From Bacillus sp. FJAT-42376 (GTDB lineage: Bacteria; Bacillota; Bacilli; Bacillales; Bacillaceae), in assembly GCF_003816055.1 (NCBI RefSeq), contig NZ_CP033906.1:310001-374000 (forward strand): a stretch of 64,000 bases of DNA, read 5' to 3'. This document shows, in pieces, positions 30,604 through 45,831 of the stretch. The first letter of the stretch is position 1; the number at the start of each line of letters is the position of its first letter. Both the position numbers and the translations under genes were made by a program. The notes under the pieces were generated by a model. That model ran no database searches, had not been told where the DNA came from, and saw nothing but the letters and a program-made list of their open reading frames with translations.

Positions 30604-31992
30604 ATGAACATTCAAATGAAAATGAAACGAACATGGATGGCCGTACCGCTAAGTGTTGCTCTACTAGTGCCAGGAGCAGGTGTTGCTTCCGCTGCAGGTC
30701 ATGAAGGGCATTCCATGAATCATTCCGGTAATATGAAGATGTCAGCCGAGGTTTCTAACCCTGCGATCGACCTGCGGGCTAATCTTGACGCCATTCTATC
30801 AGAGCATGCATACCTTGCAGTCGTAGCTATGCAAAAAGGCATTGATGGAAAAGAAGATTTCGATGCGGCAGCTGCTCAGCTCAATGAAAATACGGAGGCT
30901 CTATCAGCCGCAGTCGGTTCTGTTTACGGGGAAGAAGCAGGCAATGCATTCAAGGAAATCTGGGGCAGCCACATCGGCTACTTCGTAGATTATGTGAAAG
31001 CAACCGCTGCAAAAGATGAAGACGGCAAAATGCAAGCGAAGAAAGAGCTAGATGAATACCGTTCTGAACAAGCCCAATTTTTAGATAAAGCAACAGGCGG
31101 CCGCCTGAAAGCGAAAGATCTTGAAGAAGGCCTGAAAATGCATGTGAATGAACTAATTACAGCATTCGACAGCTATACAGAGAAAGACTATGATACAACC
31201 TACAGCACAGTAAGAGAATCCATTAAACACATGTATGGGGTAGGAAAAGCTCTTTCCTGGGCCATCACAGATCAGTTCCCTGACAAATTCGAGGGGAAAT
31301 CTGTTGATACCCCTGCAGCCAATCTAAGAGCGGATTTAAACTATCTGTTCTCTGAGCATGCAGCTCTAGCAGCCCTGGCGATGCAAAAAGGGATTGACGG
31401 GACAGAAGATTTTGACGAGGCTGCTGCGGCCCTTAACGAAAATACAAATGATCTGTCAGCTTCTGTTGCATCCGTATACGGAAAAGAAGGCGGAGAGCAG
31501 TATAAAAAAATCTGGAACAGCCACATTGGCTACCTTGTAGACTATGTAAAAGCTACTGGTGCAAAAGATGAAAAAGCAAAAGAAATGGCGTTAAAGGAAC
31601 TGGATGAGTATCGTGCAGAACAGGCAAAATTCCTGGATACAGCAACGGAAGGCCGATTGAAAGCCGCTGATCTGGAAAAAGGCTTGGAAGTGCACATTGA
31701 TCAGCTGCTGAATGCTTTTAACAGCTACAATGAAAAAGATTATGATATGGCCTATGACAGCATTCATGAGGCATACAACCATATGTTCGGGGTAGGTCTT
31801 GGCGTCTCAGGTGCCATTGTAGATCAATATCCTGATAAGTTTATGGGCAAAATGCCAACGGAAATGCCGAAAACAGGAATGGGCGGAACCTCTGAAACAG
31901 GAAATTCTTCATTGATTTGGATGAGTGTGTCCGGTTTCATCCTTGCCCTTGCTGCTATCGCAACAATCGTCCGCAAAAGAAGACTGAACTAA
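30604..31992 (+). CDS. Cell-wall-anchored protein with two 184-residue histidine-bearing helical repeats
   Basis: The 462-residue protein (ATG at 30604, AGGAGAG eight bases upstream) has a signal peptide ending near residue 31 (VASAA). A His/Met-rich segment, GHEGHSMNHSGNMKM, follows at 32-46. Then come two tandem repeats, about 55-232 and 239-416, without gaps. Each repeat has four His in register (68, 123, 180, 209 and 252, 307, 364, 393), all 184 apart, in predicted helices with SEH, MQKGIDG, SHIGY(F/L)VDYVKAT and GRLKA. The end has MPKTG (421-425), a hydrophobic helix and RKRR, a sortase signal with Met for Leu. I do not recognise a characterised family. A metal role is inferred from the His pattern. 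It lies between the sugar transporter and gyrA. Confidence 0.85.
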   Translation: MNIQMKMKRTWMAVPLSVALLVPGAGVASAAGHEGHSMNHSGNMKMSAEVSNPAIDLRANLDAILSEHAYLAVVAMQKGIDGKEDFDAAAAQLNENTEALSAAVGSVYGEEAGNAFKEIWGSHIGYFVDYVKATAAKDEDGKMQAKKELDEYRSEQAQFLDKATGGRLKAKDLEEGLKMHVNELITAFDSYTEKDYDTTYSTVRESIKHMYGVGKALSWAITDQFPDKFEGKSVDTPAANLRADLNYLFSEHAALAALAMQKGIDGTEDFDEAAAALNENTNDLSASVASVYGKEGGEQYKKIWNSHIGYLVDYVKATGAKDEKAKEMALKELDEYRAEQAKFLDTATEGRLKAADLEKGLEVHIDQLLNAFNSYNEKDYDMAYDSIHEAYNHMFGVGLGVSGAIVDQYPDKFMGKMPTEMPKTGMGGTSETGNSSLIWMSVSGFILALAAIATIVRKRRLN

Positions 31993-32011
31993 TGGAAATC
32001 GGTTTTTTAGA

Positions 32012-32047
32012 GAGAAGCCTCCAGTTTATAGCTGGAGGTTCTTTTTT
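32012..32047 (+). terminator. Terminator of the anchored-protein gene
   Basis: GCCTCCAG and CTGGAGGT form a stem with a T-run, 25 bases after the stop codon. Confidence 0.8.
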
Positions 32048-32237
32048 GTGAAAAAATTTTGATCAAAAATTCACAAAGAGAGGAGTTTTTCGCCAATAGA
32101 CGTGTAATATAAAGGGATTATTGATATAATGGAGAATATGGCCTGATTTCAAACTACATAAATCTTTGAAATGATTTTCATATAAACGGAGATAGTTTTT
32201 TCTAACTCCCAAACTAAAGTTCTGGGGAGGTTTAAAC

Positions 32238-34730
32238 ATGGCTGAAGATAAAACACCTCAAGTGAAAGAAATAAATATTAGCCAGGAGATGCGTTCTTCT
32301 TTCCTGGATTATGCGATGAGTGTCATCGTATCACGTGCCCTTCCTGATGTCCGCGACGGATTGAAACCGGTGCACCGCAGAATTTTGTATGCGATGAATG
32401 ATCTCGGCATGACGAGCGATAAGCCATTCAAAAAGTCTGCCCGTATCGTCGGTGAAGTAATCGGTAAGTATCACCCGCATGGTGATTCCGCTGTTTACGA
32501 CACAATGGTCAGGATGGCGCAGGACTTCAACTTCCGGTACATGCTTGTTGACGGACACGGCAACTTCGGTTCAGTGGACGGCGATGCAGCTGCTGCGATG
32601 CGTTATACAGAAGCGCGCATGTCTAAAATTTCAATGGAAATCCTCCGGGATATTAATAAAGATACAATTGACTATCAAGATAACTACGATGGTTCCGAAA
32701 AAGAGCCAGTCGTTCTTCCTGCAAGATTCCCGAATCTCCTTGTGAACGGGGCAGCGGGAATTGCAGTCGGAATGGCGACCAATATTCCTCCTCATCAGCT
32801 GGGTGAGGTAATTGACGGGGTTCTTGCAGTCAGCAAAAATCCGGAAATCACGATCGCCGACCTAATGGAAATCATTCCTGGTCCGGACTTCCCGACTGCC
32901 GGCCAGATTCTTGGGCGAAGCGGGATCCGCAAAGCATACGAAACGGGCAGAGGCTCCATTATTGTCCGTGCGAAAGTTGAGATTGAAGAGAAGCCGTCCG
33001 GTAAACAGGTCATTCTTGTTCACGAGCTTCCTTATCAGGTCAATAAAGCAAGATTAATTGAAAAAATCGCTGACCTTGTCCGCGATAAAAAGATAGAAGG
33101 CATCTCTGATCTCCGTGATGAATCCGACCGGAACGGAATGAGGATTGTCATCGAAGTCCGGAAAGACGCCAATGCGAATGTTCTTTTAAATAATCTCTAT
33201 AAACAGACGGCTCTGCAGACAAGCTTCGGGATCAATATGCTTGCTCTTGCAAACGGCCAGCCTCAGGTATTGAACCTTAAGCAGTTCCTGGAACACTATC
33301 TGGAGCATCAGAAGGTTGTCATTAAGCGCCGTACAGCATTCGAATTAAGGAAAGCTGAAGCACGCGCCCATATTTTAGAAGGTCTGCGTATTGCACTGGA
33401 TCACTTGGATGCAGTCATTGCGCTGATCCGCGGATCACAGACAACGGACATTGCCCGCACAGGATTGATGGAGCAGTTTTCTCTCAGCGAAAAACAGGCT
33501 CAGGCTATCCTTGACATGCGTCTGCAGCGTCTGACTGGTCTGGAACGCGAAAAAATTGAAGAAGAATACCAGGGGCTTGTTCAGCTTATTGCCGAGCTGA
33601 AAGCCATCCTCGCTGATGAGGAAAAAGTTCTTGAAATCATCAGAGAAGAGCTGCTTGAAATAAAGGAGCGTTTCAATGATGTGCGCCGTACAGAAATTAT
33701 TGCGGGAGGAGCAGAAGTATTTGAAGACGAAGATTTAATCCCAGTCGAAAATATTGTTCTGACGCTAACGCATAACGGATACATTAAACGTCTCCCTATC
33801 TCAACCTACCGCAGCCAGAAACGCGGAGGAAGAGGCATTCAGGGGATGGGAACGAATGAAGATGACTTTGTAGACCAGCTTCTGACAACGTCTACCCACG
33901 ACACCATCCTTTACTTTACAAACAAAGGGAAAGTGTACCGTACAAAAGGATACGAGGTTCCTGAATACGGCCGCACGGCAAAAGGACTTCCGATCGTCAA
34001 CCTCCTTGGAGTGGAACGCGATGAATGGGTAAAAGCCATCATTCCTGTTTCGGAATTCGTGGATGACTGGTATCTCTTCTTCACAACGAAAGAAGGAATC
34101 TCCAAAAGGACTCCGCTTTCCCAGTTTGCGAACATCCGTACCAACGGCTTAATCGCCCTTGGACTCCGCGAGGAAGATGAATTGATTTCTGTCCGGCTTA
34201 CAGACGGCTCCAAGGACATCATCATCGGAACGAAAAACGGGATGATGATTCGCTTCCCTGAAACAGACGTGCGTCAAATGGGAAGAACCGCTACTGGAGT
34301 GAAGGGGATCAATTTGAGCAGCGGCGATGAAGTGGTCGGCATGGAAATTTTGGAAGAAAACACAGATATTCTGATTGTGACACGCAACGGATTTGGAAAA
34401 AGAACTCCTGCTGAGGAGTACCGAATTCAAAGCCGCGGCGGTAAAGGACTCAAAACGTGCAACATCACGGAGAAAAACGGTTCTGTCGTAGCCTTTAAAG
34501 CATCGTCAGGAGAAGAAGACCTGATGCTTATTACGGCAAACGGAGTTCTTATCAGAATGGATGTCAACGACATTTCCACGATGGGACGGAACACACAAGG
34601 TGTCCGCTTAATCAGACTCAATGAGAATCACCATGTTTCAACGGTTGCTCTTGTTGAAAAAGAGGAACCGGAAACAGAGGAACAAATGATTGAAGAGGGA
34701 CAAAACGATCCTGAATCTTCTGCTGAATAA
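32238..34730 (+). CDS. gyrA: DNA gyrase subunit A
   Basis: GyrA carries the DNA-breakage domain of gyrase. The 830 residues show the catalytic region with [13 protein letters not shown] (active Tyr), the quinolone-determining stretch [20 protein letters not shown] with the usual Ser, and six C-terminal beta-pinwheel repeats (for example [10 protein letters not shown]) before an acidic tail. GGGGAGG precedes the ATG. Because its partner gyrB is 4.9 kb away with a terminator between, it must have its own promoter in the 245-base gap, which I could not fix with certainty. Confidence 0.98.
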   Translation: MAEDKTPQVKEINISQEMRSSFLDYAMSVIVSRALPDVRDGLKPVHRRILYAMNDLGMTSDKPFKKSARIVGEVIGKYHPHGDSAVYDTMVRMAQDFNFRYMLVDGHGNFGSVDGDAAAAMRYTEARMSKISMEILRDINKDTIDYQDNYDGSEKEPVVLPARFPNLLVNGAAGIAVGMATNIPPHQLGEVIDGVLAVSKNPEITIADLMEIIPGPDFPTAGQILGRSGIRKAYETGRGSIIVRAKVEIEEKPSGKQVILVHELPYQVNKARLIEKIADLVRDKKIEGISDLRDESDRNGMRIVIEVRKDANANVLLNNLYKQTALQTSFGINMLALANGQPQVLNLKQFLEHYLEHQKVVIKRRTAFELRKAEARAHILEGLRIALDHLDAVIALIRGSQTTDIARTGLMEQFSLSEKQAQAILDMRLQRLTGLEREKIEEEYQGLVQLIAELKAILADEEKVLEIIREELLEIKERFNDVRRTEIIAGGAEVFEDEDLIPVENIVLTLTHNGYIKRLPISTYRSQKRGGRGIQGMGTNEDDFVDQLLTTSTHDTILYFTNKGKVYRTKGYEVPEYGRTAKGLPIVNLLGVERDEWVKAIIPVSEFVDDWYLFFTTKEGISKRTPLSQFANIRTNGLIALGLREEDELISVRLTDGSKDIIIGTKNGMMIRFPETDVRQMGRTATGVKGINLSSGDEVVGMEILEENTDILIVTRNGFGKRTPAEEYRIQSRGGKGLKTCNITEKNGSVVAFKASSGEEDLMLITANGVLIRMDVNDISTMGRNTQGVRLIRLNENHHVSTVALVEKEEPETEEQMIEEGQNDPESSAE

Positions 34731-34740
34731 AAATAGCAAA

Positions 34741-34777
34741 AAAAGGGACAACCGTTAAAGGTTGTCCCTTTTTTTGC
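34741..34777 (+). terminator. gyrA terminator
   Basis: AAAAGGGACAACC and GGTTGTCCCTTTT enclose a six-base loop with an A-run before and T-run after. Confidence 0.9.
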
Positions 34778-34832
34778 CGATAAAAAGAATATATAGGACA
34801 AATGACTCATTAAGACAGGGGGTGTTTCGAAC

Positions 34833-35900
34833 GTGCGTACAGGATTAGAGCAAATTATCGAAGGCTGTATCCTGGCAGAGGATATAAAAGGGAAATCGAA
34901 AGAGCCATTAATGCGGAAAGAAACGGTTATGGATGAAGAGATGCTTGGTGTTCTCCGGGCTTTTCTTGTTAAAGAGGTTGACGTTCAGCCTTATTTAACG
35001 AATGGAGATGCATTTCAGCCGGGCTACCGCATTTCTTCTGAGGTAAATGAAAGCGTTCCAACGGATTTCTTTGCTGCCTTCAGGAAGAGTACGGAGCTTT
35101 TCCGCCGGAATTTTCATGCATGGCAATCAGGGGTGGCAATTGATATCCCGAAGGTTCGCGAAATTGTTTTGCCGCTCGCTGATTTATTTAAAGATGAGCC
35201 GAAGGAAATTCTGAAAATCCCGGTCTATTATTCAGGGGAAGAATACATTGTGCAGCACTGCCTTGCTGTCTCGATCATGAGCTATTACATGGCGAAAGAA
35301 CTGAATTTTCCAAGCGGAGAAATGAATCAGATCGCCCTGGCTGGTGTTTTAAGCGATTGCGGCATGTCAAAAATTCAGTCATCTGTTCTTCTTAAAAAGC
35401 TGGCTCTTACGGATCGGGAATTCGCTGAAATTAAACAGCATTCCATTAGCAGCTACAAAATGATTAAAGACATCGCAACGATAAAAGAGGGAGTTAAAGT
35501 AGGCGTGCTTCAGCATCATGAAAGAATGGACGGGAGCGGGTATCCGCTGGGGGTAAAGGGGGACCAGCTTCATCCGTACGGGAAAATTGTAGCGCTTGCT
35601 GATACGTTCATGGCCATGATTTGCCCAAGGCCATACCGGGAAGGACTTTCACCCTTTAAAGTTTTTGAAGAAATCAAACATGATAGTTTTGGAAAATTTG
35701 ATCTTACCGCTGTAAATGTCCTTTCAAAGCTGCTCGTCCGTATCCTTCACGGCTCCCGGGTAAGGATCTCGAACGGGGAAATAGGAGAAGTGATTTTCAC
35801 AGATTCTCAAAAACCGGTCAGACCGATTGTCAGCCTGGAATCGGGAGAGATGATTCAGCTTGAAAGACGCATGGATCTTTATATAGTAGAAACTCTATAA
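34833..35900 (+). CDS. HD-GYP-domain protein with altered HD motif
   Basis: HD-GYP proteins are phosphodiesterases of cyclic dinucleotides. In this 355-residue protein the C-terminal core is recognisable: QHCLAVSIMS (His142), HSISSYK (203), HHERMDGSGYPLGVKG (228-243) and IVALADTFMAM. The position that normally reads HD is SD (Ser174-Asp175, in LSDCGMSK), losing a metal-binding His. The N-terminal 130 residues are not recognised. The start is GTG after AGGGGGTG. Genes of this type often sit between gyrA and the first rRNA operon in bacilli. Whether it is catalytically active is uncertain. Confidence 0.85.
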   Translation: MRTGLEQIIEGCILAEDIKGKSKEPLMRKETVMDEEMLGVLRAFLVKEVDVQPYLTNGDAFQPGYRISSEVNESVPTDFFAAFRKSTELFRRNFHAWQSGVAIDIPKVREIVLPLADLFKDEPKEILKIPVYYSGEEYIVQHCLAVSIMSYYMAKELNFPSGEMNQIALAGVLSDCGMSKIQSSVLLKKLALTDREFAEIKQHSISSYKMIKDIATIKEGVKVGVLQHHERMDGSGYPLGVKGDQLHPYGKIVALADTFMAMICPRPYREGLSPFKVFEEIKHDSFGKFDLTAVNVLSKLLVRILHGSRVRISNGEIGEVIFTDSQKPVRPIVSLESGEMIQLERRMDLYIVETL

Positions 35901-35926
35901 AGAGCTGGTTTATGCCGGCTCTTTTC
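35900..35926 (+). terminator. Terminator after the HD-GYP gene
   Basis: AAGAGCTGG and CCGGCTCTT with a G-U pair and trailing Ts, beginning at the stop codon. Confidence 0.65.
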
Positions 35927-35986
35927 TGTTCATTTAGCGGATTTTCTAAATAAAACAAAAGATATTAAAAAAGTTTTAAAAAAACC

Positions 35987-36016
35987 TTGACCCAGTATTG
36001 CCTGCGGTGGTATATT
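35987..36016 (+). promoter_or_regulatory. Promoter of the first rRNA operon
   Basis: TTGACC, 18 bases and TATATT stand about 115 bases before the 16S gene. I see one promoter here, whereas the second operon has two. Confidence 0.75.
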
Positions 36017-36056
36017 AAGATAGTTCCTTCGGGAGCAACAAGAAAACACAGCAAAA

Positions 36057-40840
<4,784 letters not shown>

Positions 40841-40913
40841 TATTCAAGTAAGGCTTCCCTACTCGTGAAGCACATCGTTATCTAGTTTTGAAAGAGCAAT
40901 CTTTCAACTTTAT

Positions 40914-41030
<117 letters not shown>

Positions 41031-41035
41031 ACAAG

Positions 41036-41072
41036 AAAAAAAGGCTTGCCCCCTGGGGCGGGCCTTTTTTGT
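41036..41072 (+). terminator. rRNA operon terminator
   Basis: AAGGCTTGCCCC and GGGGCGGGCCTT, with G-U pairs, followed by six Ts, six bases after 5S. Confidence 0.9.
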
Positions 41073-41231
41073 GTTTCGGTGCGGAAAACGGATGGAGGGG
41101 GAAGTGGATACTCGATCCCGGTTGGTCATTGTGGGCTTTTTAAAGGATACCCCTGGGATAGGAGAAGTAGGCGAATACTCGATCCGGTTAGACAGTGATC
41201 CAGCTGCTGATCATGTCGATTTTTAGGGTTT

Positions 41232-41404
41232 CGATAATAAATGGGGCATTTTCGAGAATATATGAAGATTTTCGATAATAAAACGGCCTGTTTCGATAAT
41301 AAATCCCCTGCGAATGGAATAACTGTTTACTCAACTGGTAGCTCGATGCGTCGAATCCTCCCGAAAAATCGATATCAGTCTCCTTTTCGTCGATATCTCT
41401 CAGG
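41232..41404. repeat. Degenerate CGATA repeat array, left part
   Basis: Four head-to-tail units of 20-21 bases start CGATAATAAA or CGAGAATATA (41232, 41253, 41273, 41294). After a less regular stretch, two more (CGATATCAGTC..., CGATATCTCT) end at the insertion element. The matching right part is at 42781-42899. From 41073 to 41231 I see no gene or clear signal. Confidence 0.7.
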
Positions 41405-41471
41405 CCCCCTAACTAGTTTGGACACCTCCACTCATTCTAAATATAATGAGGGCAGAGGAGATGAGGCCAAG

Positions 41472-41780
41472 ATGAAGAGAAAGAATGGTCCGATTGAGGA
41501 CGTAAAGAAGAAATATGTCAGAATGGCATTAGAGTCCGGCAATACGGCTTTCCTAGCCAGGAAATTATCAGTAGCTCCTTCTACTCTGTCTGGGTGGGTG
41601 CGCCAGTATCGGGATGAAGTCGAATTAGAGATGAAAATGGAGGGTGTCTCTCCCCTTTCTGAAAACTCTGGTACGGATGAGATCCAGAAAAAATATGATC
41701 AAGCCATGAAACTGTTAGGGGAAAAAGAGCTGGAAGTTGAAATGCTTCGAGAAATGATAAAAAAAAAATCGAAACGCTAA
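41472..41780 (+). CDS. IS3-family transposase OrfA
   Basis: The 102-residue protein begins MKRKNGPIEDVKKKYVRMAL and has a helix-turn-helix (FLARKLSVAPSTLSGWVRQY, residues about 27-46) for end recognition, followed by a leucine-zipper-like coiled coil (about 70-95). Its frame stays open upstream of the element by chance, so I use the ATG inside the element. Near its end is a run of ten As (41759-41768) where a -1 slip would join it to OrfB. Confidence 0.88.
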   Translation: MKRKNGPIEDVKKKYVRMALESGNTAFLARKLSVAPSTLSGWVRQYRDEVELEMKMEGVSPLSENSGTDEIQKKYDQAMKLLGEKELEVEMLREMIKKKSKR

Positions 41781-41848
41781 CCGATAAAGTCGAATTCGCA
41801 AAAGAATGGGTAGAAGCCGGGTTTGCGGTCACTCGGGTAATCAACATT

Positions 41849-42724
41849 GTGGGAATATCTAAGTCCACTTACTATTATCAACAGGCCAATCCCATTCCGG
41901 CGAAAAGGGTAGCTGGCGGAAGGCCTATCCCCGGTTTTTCCTTAGACTCAAAAGGAAAACGTGTATCTGACGAGCAAATCAAAGCGTACCTGGTCAAGCT
42001 GATCGGTGGTATGGAGGCGGTCTATGGGTATCGGAAACTGACAAGCTGCCTAAAACGGAAGCACCATCTGACCATCAGTAAAAAGAAGGTGTACCGTCTG
42101 TGCAAGGAAATGGGGATCCTGTTCCCTTTAAAAATTCGAAACAATAAGTACCCCAGAAAGATTGCCAGGAATCGAATCGTCACAGGTCCAAATCAAATGT
42201 GGCAGATTGACATCAAATATGGATACATCCCAGGCATAGAGCGTTTTTTCTACCTGGCAAGCGCGATAGACGTGTACGATCGGAAGATTGTCGGCTTTTA
42301 TTTAGGGAGAACATGTGGCGGGAAAGATATCACAAAAATGCTTAAGACGGCTCTGAGAGCCCGTAAAATAGAAAATTCCGGCGAAGAGAAGCTGGTGCTT
42401 AGAACCGATAATGGACCCCAGTTTATCGGGATCCAATTTCAAGAGTTCTGCCTGGAAAACAAAGAAAGGCTGGAGCATGAACGAATTCCTCCAAAGTCAC
42501 CTAATTTGAATGCTTATATCGAGTCCTTTCATAGCGTCCTCGAACGAGAGTGTTACCAGCGGCACGAATTCCAGACATTCGAAGAGGCCAATGAAGTCGT
42601 GAAGGAATACATTCAGTTTTACAATAACAAAAGACTGCATGGAAGCCTTGAGGACTGGCCTCCAGCTGTCTATTTTCAGAAACATAAAAAGGGTGAAGTA
42701 AAACCTAGAAAGATCGCTCTTTGA
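41849..42724 (+). CDS. IS3-family transposase OrfB (DDE integrase core)
   Basis: The 291 residues from the GTG contain the DDE core: Asp in MWQIDIKYGY, Asp in LRTDNGPQF and Glu in NLNAYIESFHSVLERE. An HTH_21-type region (YGYRKLTSCLKRKHHLTISKK) precedes it. The frame is open upstream to the ten-A run (41759-41768) and lies -1 to OrfA, so the working enzyme is probably an OrfAB fusion spanning 41472-42724. No internal stop is seen. Confidence 0.9.
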   Translation: MGISKSTYYYQQANPIPAKRVAGGRPIPGFSLDSKGKRVSDEQIKAYLVKLIGGMEAVYGYRKLTSCLKRKHHLTISKKKVYRLCKEMGILFPLKIRNNKYPRKIARNRIVTGPNQMWQIDIKYGYIPGIERFFYLASAIDVYDRKIVGFYLGRTCGGKDITKMLKTALRARKIENSGEEKLVLRTDNGPQFIGIQFQEFCLENKERLEHERIPPKSPNLNAYIESFHSVLERECYQRHEFQTFEEANEVVKEYIQFYNNKRLHGSLEDWPPAVYFQKHKKGEVKPRKIAL

Positions 42725-42780
42725 AAAACGGAGAAAACATTAGAATTCGGAAGAGCGTGTCCAAAATTAGGGGGCTCAAC

Positions 42781-42899
42781 CGATATAATTTAAAAATCGC
42801 CCATATAATCAAAAAAACGTCGATATATCCAAAAAAACGTCGATAAATCGAAATAATCGACGATATCTCAAAAAATAGCCGATATCCTTCCTTTTTCGA
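42781..42899. repeat. Degenerate CGATA repeat array, right part
   Basis: Six units of 19-20 bases lie head to tail at 42781, 42801, 42821, 42841, 42861 and 42880, for example CGATATATCCAAAAAAACGT. They share CGATA at the start and an A-run in the middle. The array continues the one to the left of the insertion element. Confidence 0.8.
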
Positions 42900-43062
42900 C
42901 CGAGATAACCCTTCCAAAACCAGCTGCTGTCCTCCCAATTGCAGCCGATAAACCTTATCTATCCCAAGTTCTATTAAATCGATGGCGGTATAATCACGAT
43001 TCTCGTTAAGGTACCTTAAAAAATCATCCCATACTCGTCAAGCAGCCGAAATATTGCCTCAT
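42900..43062 (-). pseudogene. Decayed small gene downstream of yaaC
   Basis: After the yaaC stop, GGAGGATTGTCC precedes an ATG at 43062 that runs into a stop after 12 codons. Other frames read protein-like text: HEAIFRLLDEYGMIF then, after a six-T run, FLRYLNENRDYTAIDLIELG and VYRLQLGGQQLVLEG. One extra T would join these two. The 3' part runs into the CGATA array. I do not know the family. Confidence 0.4.
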
Positions 43063-43075
43063 GGACAATCCTCCG

Positions 43076-44023
43076 TTACATGCGCTCGCTCAAAAACATC
43101 CAAATCAGCTCAGGAATTTTCCGGGAGGAAATCTCCATAAACGTACTGATATAGATGTAGTCATTTGAGGACCGGCTTTGAATCAGGTCGTACCACCATT
43201 CCGTTTCATACCTTGAGATCATGCTCAGATTGTATAGCAGCAAATAATGAGTGAGAAGCTCAGGCATGATAAAGAGCTGTTCTTTTTCAGCCGGGAGGAA
43301 ATATTCTTTTTTTTCAAGGCTGTAAGAAAGAAGGGCAGTTGAAAAAGGAGAGAGGTTCTCCTGTTTCATGAGCTTTGTCTCTCCAGGTGAGCATACAGCT
43401 TTCATCCCTGTCAGGTGTTCAATCGTTTCACCCAGTCTTCTATCGGTGATGTGATAGGCCACTGCTGCTTCGGAAGGGAGGAAGAGAGACTCCTCATCTT
43501 CCTGAAGGGAAAACAGTGATTTCCCGTTTCGAAGCATGTTAAAGCAATTCCCCATTTCGGGGATCCTGCGCAAAAGCATTTCCATGGTATAGCGCTCTTT
43601 ATCCAATTCTTTGAGCTTAAATAAAGTTTGGGCGGCATGGTGAAATAATCCGTTTTTTTGAAGACGCACTTCATCCTTCAGAAACAGGTAATCCTGCTTT
43701 TTCTTTTTACGGGTGGTGACGCCGTGGGCAAGGACGGAAGTGGTTTCCGGATAACCGGGGTCTTCCGTAAGAATGCTTGCTTTCACCAGCTGGGTAAGGC
43801 CGTAGAAGAAAAGGACTGGTTTTATGGCAAGAGGCGCTTCGCCGGCTTGTTTATAAAAGCTTTCAGCATGCAAGAGATAATACATAAAGGAGCAGGAGTT
43901 GCGGTAAGACATTTCGGATGCAAGAGATCCAAAGCGTTTTTTATAAATTTTTTCCAATACTTTTTGCGTGCTTTCGGTAGAATGCAGGTATATGTAGGGC
44001 TGCCACGTTTCAGAATGGGTCAT
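43076..44023 (-). CDS. yaaC: YaaC-like protein
   Basis: The 315-residue protein corresponds in place and general character to B. subtilis YaaC, of unknown function: it lies between the rRNA operon and guaB on the minus strand. It begins MTHSETWQPYIYLHSTESTQ and is predicted soluble and helical, with many aromatic residues (SCSFMYYLLHAESFY, FFYGLTQLVKASIL). No catalytic motif is recognisable. It is transcribed divergently from guaB. Confidence 0.85.
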   Translation of the reverse strand: MTHSETWQPYIYLHSTESTQKVLEKIYKKRFGSLASEMSYRNSCSFMYYLLHAESFYKQAGEAPLAIKPVLFFYGLTQLVKASILTEDPGYPETTSVLAHGVTTRKKKKQDYLFLKDEVRLQKNGLFHHAAQTLFKLKELDKERYTMEMLLRRIPEMGNCFNMLRNGKSLFSLQEDEESLFLPSEAAVAYHITDRRLGETIEHLTGMKAVCSPGETKLMKQENLSPFSTALLSYSLEKKEYFLPAEKEQLFIMPELLTHYLLLYNLSMISRYETEWWYDLIQSRSSNDYIYISTFMEISSRKIPELIWMFLSERM

Positions 44024-44070
44024 TGTACGCTTCTCCTGTTTTCTTAATATTTAAACTCTTCTCTGTCTCC

Positions 44071-45601
<1,531 letters not shown>

Positions 45602-45625
45602 AAGTGAAAGAAAAACAAACATTTA

Positions 45626-45658
45626 GGCAGAGACTTTTTCTCTGTCTATTTTTTTTAC
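45626..45658 (+). terminator. guaB terminator
   Basis: GCAGAGA and TCTCTGT with a five-base loop and a run of eight Ts. Confidence 0.8.
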
Positions 45659-45831
45659 CTTCCCTATGATAGAATTAAATTTGTGTTTCTTTTAAATTAA
45701 AAAAATAATTTGCAGTCCCGCCCTATCGGGACAAGCTGCTGCGTATAGTATAGAGTCCCCGAAATCCCTATTTTTCTCCAGTCAAAACGATTACATAGAT
45801 TAGAAAATTAGCATGGAGGTAATCAAACAGC

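Larger units (their letters stand above)
41405..42774 (+). mobile_element. IS3-family insertion sequence
   Basis: Two overlapping-frame transposase genes are bounded by imperfect inverted ends: CCCCCTAACTAGTTTGGACAC on the left and, inverted, CCCCCTAATTTTGGACAC on the right (42757-42774). CTCA occurs just outside both ends and may be the target duplication, though the exact boundary is not certain. It appears intact. It has split the CGATA array between the 5S gene and yaaC. Confidence 0.85.

Noticed and set aside
41241..41471. Upstream extension of transposase OrfA by 77 codons
   Set aside because: It lies mostly outside the insertion element and reads through CGATA repeats; the ATG at 41472 fits the family start.
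41214..42912. CRISPR array
   Set aside because: The CGATA units are contiguous and degenerate, with no constant repeat separated by unique spacers and no cas genes in the window.
42705..42938. Small minus-strand frame of 77 codons over the right CGATA array
   Set aside because: Most of it is a translation of the repeats from a TTG without a ribosome site; only its upstream remnant looks protein-like and is listed as a pseudogene.
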